A stretch of 60,000 bases of DNA from Adiantum capillus-veneris (GCA_014529385.2 CM043952.1:52872619-52932618); one strand, 5' to 3'; positions 46,573 through 58,988 are shown, counted from the stretch's first letter. Notes: a model not told the origin generated them from the letters alone. Translations and numbers: made by a program.

Positions 46573-48584
46573 TTACTCCCCCCTTGGAGAAGCGTTTTCA
46601 TCCTCGAAGACAAGAGTGATGATACACTAATGTTTTCCATAGTGGCATCCTTTATGGATCCAGCTGTTTGGTTGACCCTAACACGATTTAGCAGGAGGTT
46701 CAATGAAACCAAGAGTAACATCATGATTTTCCACATTGTTTTCCATTTGCAACCATCTTGTGTTGACGATTCCTATTCAATCATAGTGTGTAGACTCCAT
46801 TTAGAACACACATGAGTATTCCAAACGCGTCATCACACAAAGATGTACCCAAAAGAGTACTTTCCATGAAAGTAACTTGCTAATATAACTCATCAATTGA
46901 GTTTAACTCCTTGACGTGTTTTCCAATTTCGGCAGTAAACAACCCCACCATAACTAGTGTTCAAGGTTGATAACTTGATTTATACATGAAGAGACTACAC
47001 CTAGTCGCAAAAATGCTTTAACTTATGGTAAGTCAACTCCAAGTAGAGCAATAAATGCTTACTAATTGGATCTCTTGGTGCTAACGTACGCACTTTGCAT
47101 ATCCTTGAGCACAAGATTACCCTTTGTAATCTGCCTATCCCCTTGGATAACTCACAGTACTGAGGTGTTTTTCCCCACGGTTTATAGACAGTCTTCCTAG
47201 ATGACCCGTACGGGGATCACAATATCATACAACATTATTGCACAAATAGCCATGTTCTGATGAATAACCATCTTGGCTAACGTGAAAAATCCACAAGCAC
47301 CCAAACCGAGCCTTTACCTCTATTGGTGATTAGTAGACCCAAAAATAATCTCATAGAGATATTGCACAGAGTGAAAAATGTTGCATAAGCAACAACTTGA
47401 TGAATATGCATGCCGTTCCAAATCAGCCTTTGATAAACACCTAGCGTGCATGCATGTAGCAAAAAACAGATCCAAACTTGTATATCCATAATCTTGTCAA
47501 TACTTATGGAAAATATGGTGCTCCTAGCACACATTAGAAAGAAACGTAAATAGTTCTAAAAAGAAACTAAGTACTTTCAGCTGCAATCATTTGCCTGCCT
47601 TGCTGAAATGTTGGAACCATAGCAGAAGGTGAAACAATAATCACTTCTAGGTATAAACAATGAAACCTTTTCATTAACAACTCATCGCCTTGCTATATGC
47701 ATAAGCAACCATCTGTAATGTTGTTTAGTTGCACTTGCACCTTAACAAGTCATTGTAAGTATCCAACAATTTCTTGCCACCGAGATTTCTCTTGATACAT
47801 CGTGCTGAAAATGGCCTAGAAAACAGATATGACCAGCACCTAGGTACTTTGTCGTGACACATACTTGAAATAGTGGGCGCCAGTGTCAGTCGAGAGACTC
47901 ATATTCTCCACATGTGGAATATGTCCCATCATGCAAGGATGTCTAAAAAAGAACATCCTTGAAGTACAAGATGTACTTGTGCGTGGAGGTAACTGCAAAC
48001 ACTCTACAACGGTAGTGAGAGGGACCATCATTAGCTTTGCTCCGCACTGGCTAAACTGAACTCCATGAGTTCCTAGACCATGTTGCGTCTCATGTGACAA
48101 CATGTGCCAAATAAACCCTACAAGTGGGTCTATAACTGCATAATGTAGAAACTTATGTTGGACGCTACAACCCAAATTTCTTAGCTCTTTCATGACCTTG
48201 TCAGGTCTCTTAAGAGAAACAAATGGATGATAACATAGTTTGTGCATCCTACGTGGAAAAAGCAAACAAAAAGAAACAACACCAAATCAGATGTGTACCT
48301 GAAGGTTGAACATAGTGTTCACTAATCCGTAATAAAAAGACACCTGCCCAATTTTCTTGCTTGCAAAGGCCTAGGAACACTAATTGAAAATTAGTGAAAT
48401 GAAAGTAGTATGTCACATGTAACCTTGGTTGTTGCCTTTGCAATCCAGACCCTTTGGTTAAAATTTACAAAAAAAACTACTCAAGTAGTAGTCGACCCTT
48501 GGCCTATGTCTGTGACCCCCCCTCGGGCTTGCCCGTGGCATTACTTTACTTTGGAAGTGAAAATTTTTCCACTAACTTTTGAGA
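46573..48584. other. No gene recognised
   Basis: Begins with the polypurine-like ttactcccccctt. A 141-codon minus-strand frame at 47840-48265 (text such as QHGLGTHGVQFSQCGAKLMM) has no recognisable family and no supporting signals. Otherwise non-coding. Confidence 0.35.
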
Positions 48585-50007
48585 TAGATATTTTTCTATG
48601 GCCAGGGCCATGGAACAGACCAGACCATGGAGCAAACAAAAGAGCTTGAGCAATATGCCATGCTCACTCCCAAAACAAGGAGCCTAGACAGTGTAAACGC
48701 GGCTAAGTCATATGCCAAAGCTTATGTCAAATTCTCTCTCTCTCTCTCTCTAGCCCACGCAATGCTCGGGCTGCATATACTCTCTCAGACTCGAGAACAA
48801 AATCATGAAGACACTTAAATGTTTATTATGAAAATGGAGAGAGAGACAAAGAGAGATAGAGACACTCAGATGTTCATGAATAAATGTTTTCTTTTATCAT
48901 GCCAAGTTTACAACAAAATCTATGAGAAATAGGAGGAAAAGAAAGCTTATCCATGTCTAAAGCTTTGACTTTGTATCTCGTCGATGGTTGTTCCTTCATA
49001 CACGTGCTCTGCGACCTCTTTTCATCCTTATGTCTCGAGCTACCTCTCTCTCTTCCTCTTTTTTTGTCAATACAGCAAGAGAGGAACCCTCCCTCTCCTC
49101 CGCTATATCTACAGGGGAAACGCCCTCTCTCTATCTCTACTTTCTATACAGGGAGAATCTCTCTCTATATCTTGACTCTCCCTCTCGCACTCGACAATAG
49201 CCTGCAAGGGTAGCGCCCTCCGAGTCTCTTTCTCTCTCGCACTCGGTAGCTTACATAGAACTTGCACATTGAATCTCTCCCTCTAACTCTCGGCTCAAAG
49301 GGCAAGGGGATTCGGCCTCTCCCTCCTTTCACTTGCGAGGCTTCCTCCCTCCTATCTCATGGCTCGTTCTCTCAAACGGTGCTAGTACAACAAGCAAACC
49401 TCGCTTGCTCTCTAATTCTGCACATATACTACATCATCCTCTTCATACAAGATGCGCAGGATCCACTCATGCTTAGTGCCCTTCCTCGCTCTTGGAAGAC
49501 TGCAGAGAACGGGCGCCCCTTCTTATGTACACGACTCCTCATCACCGCCTACTTACTGTAGCCCTCGCTCTCCCTTGCATGGCATGATCTCCACGGCCTC
49601 TCTCATGGCATGCCTAAAAGCCTCATCATCATGGCCTCCTCTACCAGGTTGACCCTCTCAGATTCTCTCTCATCCCCTCATGCTCGTTTGGATCCTTTGA
49701 TCTCTTCCCAATCGACACCCTCTTACTGCTTGCCATCCTTCGTTAGCTCATTTAAAAAAACATATCAAAACACCCATTTTGTTTATTTAAATCAAAGCTA
49801 CTTCAAGCTCCCGTTCACACTCGACCCCTTCATGATATGCACTTGCTCTTAGCTTGCTCTCTCCCGTCTGGATCCCTCGACTTATATCTGTCGGTTCTCA
49901 ACCCGCTTTAGGGCAACACCACCCCCCCCCCCCGCCCCCGCCCCCCTCCCATGATCTCACTTCTCTTTGGCATCTATGCAGATAGTGCATTTCTCCCTCT
50001 CTCTCTC
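48585..50007 (+). repeat. Dispersed direct duplication, copy 1
   Basis: Starts tagatatttttctatggcc and ends gcatttctccctctctc. It aligns with 50942-52166 through most of its length. It contains about 170 bp at 48905-49080 missing from copy 2. CT-rich, with no credible coding frame. A C-rich run lies at 49922-49948. Confidence 0.85.
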
Positions 50008-50941
50008 TCTCTCACTCTCGAGAGCCCGTTCCTCTCTCTCACTCTCAAGATCCCATTCCTATCTCTCAATATGACATTCACTTGGCCTCTCTCTGTATGC
50101 TCGCACGCCTCAATATCGACAATGCAACCCGTCGTAATACACTATTTAAACACATATTCATCTTTATAGCAGCCCCAAGCACTTTAGAAAAATCACTCTC
50201 CAATTTTGATATTTCATTTTTCTTCATGGTCTTGAACCGCATCAAGTCTATTGCCATCTTGGTCTCTAGCTAATGGCCCTCAACTTTTTCCCTTGTTTAC
50301 CTACAAAAAAGCTCCAACTGGCCGATCAAGTGCAAGTATTGCTAACAAATAGCAGACAAAAGAACTCTTTTCAAGTGCAATGCTCATGCGGTCATGCTCT
50401 TGCTCAGTCCAAAAAAAAAACTCCAACAGTGGCGTCCTACGGGGAAAACTAGCCTGCTAGTGTGAACCTAAAATTTTCGATTAGACCGGTGCCTTATCCA
50501 TTGGGCATAGCTAATAGATATCAAGGAAAAATATGTGAAAACCATTGAATCACAAGATGATAAAATCAAATAGAACAACCCCCCCTTTCGCATGATAATA
50601 ATGACCTGACTTGGCGCTTTTAATGATCCTTAATGACTCTCCAATGACCTCAAGTGGGGCCCTCTTAATAACCTAAAACACTCAGGTTTATGGGAGTTTA
50701 TAGAGGGATTTGTAGGTGCTTGGGTCCAAGTTTACATGCAAATGCTAGGGTGGTGGCAATGAGTGGTGGTCAACCAAAATAAGTTTCTCACATAAAAGCA
50801 TATCCCAAACAATTTGGGCAAGATGCAGTATAATGCAAATTTTCTTTTGAAGTGGAAAAGAAAAAAAACTCCATTTAGAATGCAGGCTCTTCACTAGAAC
50901 ACCTAGATGCTGCAAGCTAGTCCCACCGAGCGTGCCCCTGG
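50008..50941. other. Spacer between the two duplicated copies
   Basis: About 930 bp, mostly non-coding, with a tRNA-like relic near its centre. If the flanking copies were LTRs this would be the internal region, but it carries no primer site or polypurine tract that I can find. Confidence 0.4.
50456..50512 (-). other. tRNA-Arg-like relic (A and B boxes)
   Basis: The minus strand reads atgcccaatggataaggc (50493-50510), close to the D-arm of plant tRNA-Arg. After a shortened middle it reads ggttcacacta (50458-50468), in the B-box position. The anticodon arm appears deleted and the stems do not fold well. It may be a tRNA pseudogene or the head of a SINE; a T-rich run follows at about 50410-50420. 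Confidence 0.35.
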
Positions 50942-52166
50942 TAGATATTTTTCTATGGCCAGGGCCATGGAGTAGACCAAGACCAAGAAAAACCTAGCAA
51001 CCAAAAGAGCTCGAGTAATATGCCACGCTCACTCCCAAAACTAGGAGCCTAGACAGTGTAACTGCAGCTAAATCATATGCCAGATCTTGTGTCAAATTCT
51101 CTCTTTGTCTCTAGCCCACACATTTCCGGGCTGCATATACTCGCTCAGACTCGAGAACAAAATCATGAAGACACTAATATGTTTATTACAAAAATGGAGA
51201 GAGAGACAAAGAGAGATAGAGACACTCAAATGTTCATGTTTAAATGTTTTCTTTTACCTTGCCAAGTTTACAGCAGAACCCTCCCTCTCCTCCACTATAT
51301 CTACAGGGGAAATGCCCTCTCTCTATCTCTATTTGCTACACAAGGAGAATCTCTCTCTATATCTTGACTCTTCTCTCGCACTCGGCAATAGCCTGCAAGG
51401 CTAGCGCCCTCCGAGTATCTTTCTCTCTGGCACTCAGCATCTTTCATAGAGCTCGCACATTGCATCTCTCCCTCTAACTCTCAGCTCACAGGGCAAGGGG
51501 AGTCACCCTCTCCCTCCTTTCACTTGCGAGGCTTCCTCCCTCCTATCTCATAGCTCGTTCTCTCAAATGGCTCTATAGCAAGAAAACCTCGCTTGCTCTC
51601 TAATTTTTACATAGTCTACATCATCCTCTTCATACAAGATGTGCACGCTCCTCTTATGCTCAGTTCCCTTCCTCGCTCTGTGCAGACTGCAGAGAACTGG
51701 TGCCTCTTCTTATGCAGGCGACTCCTCATCATCACGGCCTACTTACTGCAGCCCTCGCTCTCCCTTGCATGGCCTGATCTCCAATACCTCTCTCATGGCA
51801 TGCCTGAAAACCTCATCATCGTGGCCTCCTCTACCAGGTCGACCCTCTTAGATTCTCTCTCATCCCCTCCTTCTTGTTCGGATCCCTCGACCTCTTCCCA
51901 ATCGACACCCTCTTATTGCTTGCCACCCTTCGTTAGATCATTTAAGAAAACATATTAAAACACCCATTTTGTTTATTTAAATCAAAGATACTTCAAGCTC
52001 CCGTTCACACTCAACCCCTTCATGACATGCACTTGCTCTTAGCTTGCTCTCTCCCGTCTGGAGCCCTCGGCTTAAATCTGTCAGTTCTCAACCCACTTTA
52101 GGGCAACCCCCCCATGATCTCACTTCTCTTTGCCATCTATGCAGATAGTGCATTTCTCCCTCTCTC
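50942..52166 (+). repeat. Dispersed direct duplication, copy 2
   Basis: Second copy of 48585-50007, in the same orientation, offset by about 2.36 kb. It diverges abruptly at 52166 (ctctcggataag), where copy 1 runs into a CT repeat. Confidence 0.85.
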
Positions 52167-52660
52167 GGATAAGTGTCTTCATGGAGATTAAAGGAAATAT
52201 GGTAGTATCCAAGAAGGGTCGATGCCATCCGAGATATAGTAAGCTATCTTGTATACACCAACAAAACGTGGAGATGTCTGCAACATTGGTTGCAAAGTAA
52301 AGAAAGATTGTTATCTTTAAATAACTCATAAACAAATCCTTCAAAAACTCATAAATGGATCTATTATTCTAACACAGTGGAACCTTCTATCACTTGAATT
52401 AATCTTGTTGCCAATATATGCTCTCTCCATTGTAATGGATCTATTGGAAAGAATGCAACAAAATGGGTAAAGCTTTCAAAGCCTAGGAAAAGAGACAAAT
52501 ATACTAAATCTTACCTCGCATAAACTCTGGAGGCTCCCCAATAATATATCAAATAGCATCACGATGGTCCATCTATCATCAAAAATAAGTTTATTACTAT
52601 ACTTGAAAAAATCAATGGTAGCAGAAAACTATACAAAACCAAATAATAGAAGACGCCATA
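52167..52660. other. No gene seen
   Basis: AT-rich sequence between the duplication and the Helitron helicase remnant. No terminal hairpin or CTRR end could be assigned. Confidence 0.4.
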
Positions 52661-52664
52661 TGCT

Positions 52665-54510
52665 TCAAGTCCTTCCATTTGCCTCTTGTAGCACTTCCTT
52701 GTAGATAATATTGGAATTTCTTCCACTAACTATTGCAATGCCCTGTTGTAGATCAAGTTTATCACCAATCTCAACCTTAATAGCAATGGAAGATTTCACA
52801 CATGACATTGCAACATACAATTTTCCATGGTGAAACACTGAAGATGCCAAATATTAGCCCAAGATTCCAAGTTTTATTCCTTGTGCCTTGTTGGTCGCTC
52901 GTCATTCTAAATGCAAGCTTTACATGCTACTTCACTTCTCAAATGGTAGCCCTAGGGAGATTGAAGAAATGAAATCAATTCTGCGTATGAGCACTCTATT
53001 GTCCTGTCTTCTTACCTGTGAGTATTTATGCATCTATAACTTTGTCATATAGTTCTTTGCATATAAGTCTTGTGCCATTACATAGTTCTTTGCATATAAG
53101 TCTTGTGCCATTACATAGTTCTTTGCATATAAGTCTTGTGCCATTACATAGGCCATGCCATGGATCTAAATTGTAAAGTAGCATGATTGGAGCATTTGCT
53201 TTTAAGTGTAGCTCATGAGGAGGAAGACCACCACCAAGATCTAAGATGTTCAAAAACACAACGTGATGGATATGATCATCATTGGAGAAAATGGAGTTCG
53301 CATTTAGATACTCTTTGCAAGGACCTTGTAGTTTAAACAATTCCATACTATTTATAACATCAACATCCTTGTTTCTTGGTACAAGTATACCACGCTCTTT
53401 AAAAGACATAGCAAAGTTATTGATGCATGTGATATTTGGATATATAAAGCAAATAAGAGTTTGAACATAAGGCCACACCATCTCATCAAAATTATTCATG
53501 TGTATATCTCTGTTGCCAATATCAAGCACCCATTTAGCAAAGAATTTCTCGATTTCAATAGATGTGCAATTTTCCAACCTCATATTCTTTGTAAGGTGAA
53601 AAAACTTTATATGATTCCCATATATATAAATCACATAATGAATTAGCATCCACTATATCCTCACGACATCCCCTAAGGACAATAGGGAGAATCTATCTAA
53701 AATCAGCCCCAAAAAATATTATATTCTATATAAATGTCTCCCCAAATTCACCAAGTCCATCAAGAAAGAATACAACTGCATCATTGAGTCTTTCAATTGC
53801 CTCAAGCAATTTCCTGTAGAATTTATGTTGACCTCGACTTAGTTTTCTTTCCATTTGAAAGGCAATGTAGTTGTTCATTTACGTCAATATTATCTCTTCA
53901 GCCAACAAATAATTTTCAAGCAAGTGCATTTCCATGTCCTCTTAAAAGCTTGTTCAAGTTTATGAGCGCTTTCATCTTTACCACGTCACCACAAACAAGT
54001 ACATCATGTTCAGGGTTGTGTATGGCATGCAAATAGTCCTCTGAAAGTTCAACTAAACATCTATGCCATACCTATTCAAGAGAGAGAGGCATACAACACA
54101 CCAGCAATATAGAAAATAGCTCACGTAATTGTGCTCCACTCTATAAAGCAGCAACCTCTTCTAAGCACATCAACTACTCTTCATATCACTTTGCAGCATT
54201 TCATTGGCATTGTAAGAATCCTTAAAGGTTGGATGAATGTGCCCATTAAATGTACGTAGATCATCAAATGATTTGCAACCTTTGCAAACAGTGAGTAGCA
54301 TTCTCATAAAAAATAGAGTTCCTACAACGGGTACTTCATTGTACATTTGCCAAATACACTCACTCTTTTGATGCTTTGTCCAACATTTCAAACTCTTGTT
54401 CCAAACCAATCTATCTGAAAACTCTATATACAGAAGATCATATGAATCATTAGATAGTTGATTGACAACAAGCCATTATGTCAATGCTGTCTTTTGGTTA
54501 TTCTCATTGT
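52665..54510 (-). pseudogene. Helitron PIF1-type helicase remnant
   Basis: Read right to left, the pieces follow the order of the helicase half of plant Helitron Rep/Hel proteins: RLVWNKSLKCWTKHQ and FMRMLLTVCKGCKSFDDLRT (54170-54420); a degenerate Walker A reading FFLDGLGEFGETFI near 53770-53790, lacking the GKT Lys; a FGADFR...LPIV block; LTKNMRL (about 53570-53600); GILVPRNKDVD; APIMLLYNLDP and CNGTRLI; and C-terminal HGKLYVAMSCV with IIYKEVLQ (52665-52850). Many stops and frameshifts are present. No Rep domain or Helitron ends are visible. Confidence 0.8.
53050..53148 (-). repeat. 33-bp in-frame triplication in the helicase
   Basis: Three perfect consecutive copies of a 33-bp unit (53050-53082, 53083-53115, 53116-53148) encode CNGTRLICKEL three times. 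Perfect identity inside an otherwise decayed gene suggests recent slippage. Confidence 0.95.
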
Positions 54511-54601
54511 CCACATCATTAGTACATCCTTAGAATCGCAAAATATCACCATGTTTTTCCCAGGAAAGTGAACGTGTAGACTTTGAACATTCGGCTTTTC
54601 A

Positions 54602-56416
54602 TGGTGCCAATCAAGACCAAATATTCTCCATAGTCTCATCAAGATGCTTGCAGATGACTCCCTCCTCTTCTTAAAACCCTATCCTCAAAATCTCAGAAAA
54701 GCGCTAGAGATAGTACAGACATTCTCCATGGTTCCAGGCCAAAATTCATTATCGAGAAGTCGAGACTAATCCCTCTAACAAAAAAAGACTCATTTGACCC
54801 ATCAGACTGGTCCGGGGAGATTATATCTAAAGGGAGGATCTTTCGACATTTGGGTGCACCCTTGGGGGTGGACGTCACTCACAAGTAAAGATTTTAGTGG
54901 GTTCTGGAGAAGATACAAAAGAAAATGAGGAAGTGGGATATTGTGTTACTCCCCTTCCCAAGTCCGATAAAAGTGATCAACTCATTTATGCTCCCTTACA
55001 TTGCCTTCACTAGCCCTCTCCTTAAAATTTCCAAGTGTAATTGGAAGGAGTTTTTGAAACCTGTGAAAAGATTTTTATGGAAGAACACCACTAAAGCCTT
55101 GATGCCATGGCAGTGGGCAAAGTGCGAAAATATAGATCATCTAGTTACTCAAAGTGGCCTCTGAATCCTCAATCCTGCTACCCATGTTGAGGCTCTTTGT
55201 GCCAAGTTTGTGGTCTCTATAGCCAAACAAGCACATGCATGGGCTATCATGACCAAGGACATGATTAACAAGTCAAAGCTCTACTCTAGAGGTGGTCAAT
55301 GGAAAAGGATTGACTTTCATGACAAATTATTAGCTCCAGGGTCGTCTAGTCTGAAAATGTATGGCACAACGGGGGAGCTGGTACGAAAGTGCAACCTAGC
55401 AACACGGGTTCTGGAATAAGGGCAATTAATGAGGTACTTTTAAAACTCCACCTAGAATTGGTCCCTTTGGATGACAAAAGCTGTTGAAGTTAGCCTGAAC
55501 TCGTAATGGAGAGAAATTGCTAGAAGGTTGAACAATAAAGGACTCCAATGGCCGATCCATTTTTGGGATGATAACAGCAAGCGTTGGAAATATTCTAACT
55601 CTGTAGATGACTATGAAGAGCACGGAAAAGGTGCTTGTATGCAGAGCGGCTGAAGGCCTGGACAACAACGGTCTGATGCTGATTTGGGAATCCACTTTTG
55701 AGTGGAAAGCTTGGAAATGGCCCAAAAGTAGCCCCTTTTTCGAACCTCACACCAAAAACATCTATCAAAGAGCTCATGCACAAAGATGATTGGTTAGCCT
55801 CCTTGAACAAATAGTTGGAAAAAAAATGGTTAGAACCCCGATGGGCTTTGGTCACGATGAACATTTGGGGGCCACAATGGCCCCCAAATGGGAGCCCTGC
55901 CTGCCGACGGGCGTGAAGATTCAAGCCCGGGGCAATTGATTCGATAGGTGTTCAGGGGCTAGGGTAGACCTAGCACACCTTTTCATGGATTGTCCGACTA
56001 TTAGAGGAATGGCGGGGGGTGTGCAAGTGGATACAAAGAACATGAAAGATAGGGTTCTTCAAGAATGTCTAGGGGGGAAACAGTTTCAAAGTCCTGCCCT
56101 TCTTGTTTGTACCCAAATTGTTGGATTTTTGCTTTTTTTATAATATCCGGAAGGTTAAGAACTACCACGCCTTTGATAACAACTTCTTTGTGGCTAGTTT
56201 CTCAGTGGTTGTACAAGAAAGTGTGGATCTTATATATGTGATAGGTAAAAGAAACAACTTGGATGATTGGCTTAGGGTAACCCGTGTCGTTCAGATTTGT
56301 TATGTAAGTTCAGCTCCTCAAGGCTTGGCATGAGCTTGAGGTTGGCTTGTAACTTTTCTCCAGCATTCTAATATAATCACTAGGATTGTGAGTTTTGTAA
56401 AATTAAAAAAAGAAAA
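54602..56416 (+). pseudogene. 5'-truncated LINE with poly(A)-like tail
   Basis: The catalytic RT box LADDSLLFLKP (Asp codons 54653-54658) is followed by the thumb/connection of plant LINEs: PIKVINSFMLPYIAF, FLKPVKRFLWKN, and, after stops, INPATHVEAL-type text near 55165. A C-terminal zf-RVT-like HLFMDCPTIRG lies at about 55975-56015. The copy ends in an A-rich tail (about 56398-56416). Frames are broken at many sites. The endonuclease and first RT motifs are missing. Confidence 0.8.
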
Positions 56417-57111
56417 GATGCCTAAAATTACTAATCCTCTCTTTTGGCTTGGCATTAGGAGGTTTGGGAAGGCACTATTCAATGAAAATTCAAGCTTGAG
56501 CTCCCCTTTTCTTGGAGAATGTACTACCCAAATCATGGGTGCCTCGTTTCCAATTTACAGAGAGATTCTCCAAATTTGGTAAAGGTGAAGTGGGACTACT
56601 ACATAAAAATAAATATTGCTATTTCTTTTTCTTGAGGACAATTGAACTTTGAAATTGAACAGGAAAGATGCCACCCGGTTCGAGCATGGGCCCTTACTCA
56701 CCCACTCTATATTTTTATTTCTTGTAATTGAAAAGGAAAGAATTGGAGCCTCGTCCTTACTGACCCACATATTCACTAGTCTACGAGTTCTTCGGCAAAT
56801 ATTTCCAATTTTACTAGTGATAGGCTCTAACCTATGGGATAAGACGTGGGTTCAAAATTCAAATACTCTTTTTGCTTTTAAAAAAATAGGGACACAAAAA
56901 GATCACCTGCTATTTGAAAATCATTTTCCCCTAGTTAGCCACTTTATACACTTGGCAATAAACCCTAATCCCTGCATTTCTGACTACATTTACTTTCTGT
57001 CCTGCTAGGACAATACGTCATACGTCTTTCTTTGTCTTCTTTTCTTTCTTGGAGACTACGAGTATGCTAGGATTAAACGCTTGTCAATCTCATCCTTTTG
57101 CTTCTTTCGGC
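56417..57111. other. Upstream region of the four-exon gene
   Basis: AT-rich with two weak tRNA B-box-like phrases (ggttcgagcat near 56679; gggttcaaaattc near 56847). Nothing else is assignable. The pyrimidine-rich phrase tacgtctttctttgtcttctttt (about 57020-57045) closely resembles the intron 1 acceptor tract at 57202-57226. Confidence 0.4.
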
Positions 57112-58789
57112 ATGGAGCAACATACCTTGAATGAGGTACAGTACAAGCAGAGAAGGAGAGAGAGAGTAATGCATGTGCTTTTAATTATCTCTTGTTAATG
57201 TCATGTCTTTCTCTGTCTTCTTTTGTAGGTTTTAAAAGATTTGGCAGCACTTAAAGGAACCCTCAGTCATACCGACAGCAAGCTTGATGTTCTCCATAGG
57301 AAAAACTTAGCACTTAAGGGAGCCCTCAGCGATACAGATAGCAAGCTCGATCTTCTCCACAAGGAAAACATAGCACTTAAGGGAGCCCTCTATCATACAG
57401 ATAGCAAGTTTGATCTTCTCCAAAAGGAGAATTTACTATTACAGCAGGCAAATGAAGGTTTTAGGGTGGATTTTGCTACATCCGAGAATCAAGTTGAGAA
57501 TCTTGAAATTTGGTGGCAGAACGTCTCTGCTCAGCTATTCACTTTGGAACTAGACCATGAACTTGTTCTCTCACTAAATAAAGAGTACAATAAGAAGCTA
57601 TGCGCTTTGCACATGTACTGTTTTATACTTAGAAGCACACCTAAAGATACCTTGGCAGAACTTGGAAGTCTCATCATCTTCATCATCGACAGATGTTTGG
57701 AGGTTGTTTCTCGTCCATTCAATTTGGAGGTGTTTTGCAACAACCTAGATGACCTAGCCAATATGCATTTCTCCCATAGCTCCATGTACATAAGGTTGGC
57801 CTTGCTATCTGAAACAGCGGCGGCAGCAAACTTGGTACAGAGGACAACGTTGCATTTGCACAAGTTTCCAAGGTTCTACTTCGAGGTTCAGAACAAATGC
57901 TAATGGAAGTGTTAAGGTCTTTTTCATGCTTGATCAAAGAACTCCAAGATATTAGAAAAGTTGTCTTGCTTTTTGTCAAGTTTGGCAACGTGCAGATGCA
58001 GGGAGTTTCCTCATCAAGTTTGGAGTGGAATGGTGGCTCAACAATGCCTATATTCTCAAGGTTTGAAGGAACTACTGTGTTAGGCTGCAAATTACTAGTT
58101 CTGCAAGACCTCTAGAGACATGCAATGTCATGGCTTGAAAAAGAAGGGCTTGAAGTTCATTTTAATTGTCTTTTAAGACAGGTATGCGTACTTGCTTAGA
58201 AGATCTTTCATGTTTATATGTGTGATGCGGGCTTATGTAAACTTTTTACTTGATGGCAGGTGTCTTCTGGTTCGCATTGTTTTTTGTATGGGCCAATGAA
58301 GGTTTGTGTGGTCAATGGTTATGTGGTGGACCCTTTGATGGCATGCCCAAAGTTCACACTCCACCATGATCTCCACCCCTATGTCAATGATGTCTACCTG
58401 CCGGATTGTTTATCGTGCCTGATGTTTTTTAAGCTCAACCTCATGGTATGCTTCTATTTTAAAACATTGGGGCTTTAAGATTGTGGAAACTTTAGCTTAG
58501 TTCCCTCTTGTCCTCAAGTAGATGTCTATAAAAATGAAACACAATATTCTTATGCCATTTGTTCACAATGCTCAGCTTTTAGATGTATTTTTTGACATTG
58601 TTAGGATTCAAATTTACACGTGATGTTTTGTTTTCTCTCATGGAAAGCTTACTTAAAGTACACCATTTTTTCTTGCACATGTCACTTTCTATGTGTATCT
58701 TTTGACATACATTTTTTTGTTTTCAGACCTTGTACTTTTACTACCATTGTATGAAAGCACATAGGAGGTTATTATGTGGTTTTCACTGA
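57112..58789 (+). pseudogene. Unrecognised four-exon gene with heptad repeats, broken frame
   Basis: My model: exon 1 57112-57135 (MEQHTLNE), exon 2 57229-58181, exon 3 58260-58445, exon 4 58727-58789 ending in TGA. All three introns are GT-AG, with good donors (gag/gtaca, cag/gtatg, atg/gtatg) and pyrimidine-rich acceptors, and all are phase 0. Exon 2 opens with a 21-residue unit (ALKGALSDTDSKLDLLHKEN type) repeated three times, a likely coiled coil, then an Ala/Leu-rich helical part. Exon 2 is 953 nt long, which is not a multiple of three. The frame shifts near 57838 and then reads EDNVAFAQVSKVLLRGSEQM until a TAG at 58113. So either a pseudogene or carrying sequence errors. I recognise no family; about 408 residues if whole. 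Confidence 0.6.
57247..57435 (+). repeat. 63-bp coding repeat x3
   Basis: Three exact-length 63-bp units (57247-57309, 57310-57372, 57373-57435) encode three 21-residue units, each equal to three heptads. Length is kept perfectly while sequence varies, as expected if the coiled-coil register mattered. Confidence 0.9.
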
Positions 58790-58986
58790 TTTTGTGCTCA
58801 CTCTACTTGCACCATTTTTGCTCGATCAAATTTCTTTGATGTGTTGTTCTATGTTTCATTGAAGTACCTTGCTAGTGTATATTGAGATGGAGGCAAGAAG
58901 GATGGTGCAAGATCCAAGATGTTTATTCGATGACAACGGCTAGAGAGGATAGTAATTGAGCTTTGCCATGGCAAGAGATAAGCATG

Positions 58987-58988
<2 letters not shown>
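58790..58988. other. 3' flank of the four-exon gene
   Basis: No gene seen; short unique-looking sequence ending at a GA microsatellite. Confidence 0.5.

Noticed and set aside
47840-48265. 141-codon minus-strand frame as a gene
   Set aside because: No recognised family, no splice or start context, and no in-frame extension.
48953-49250. Overlapping Ser/Leu-rich frames in the duplicated CT-rich region
   Set aside because: Three frames are open together because of pyrimidine-rich sequence; copy 2 does not preserve any of them specifically.
56640-57008. 119-codon frame and two B-box-like phrases as a gene or SINE
   Set aside because: The frame has no domain, and the B-box-like phrases lack properly spaced A boxes.
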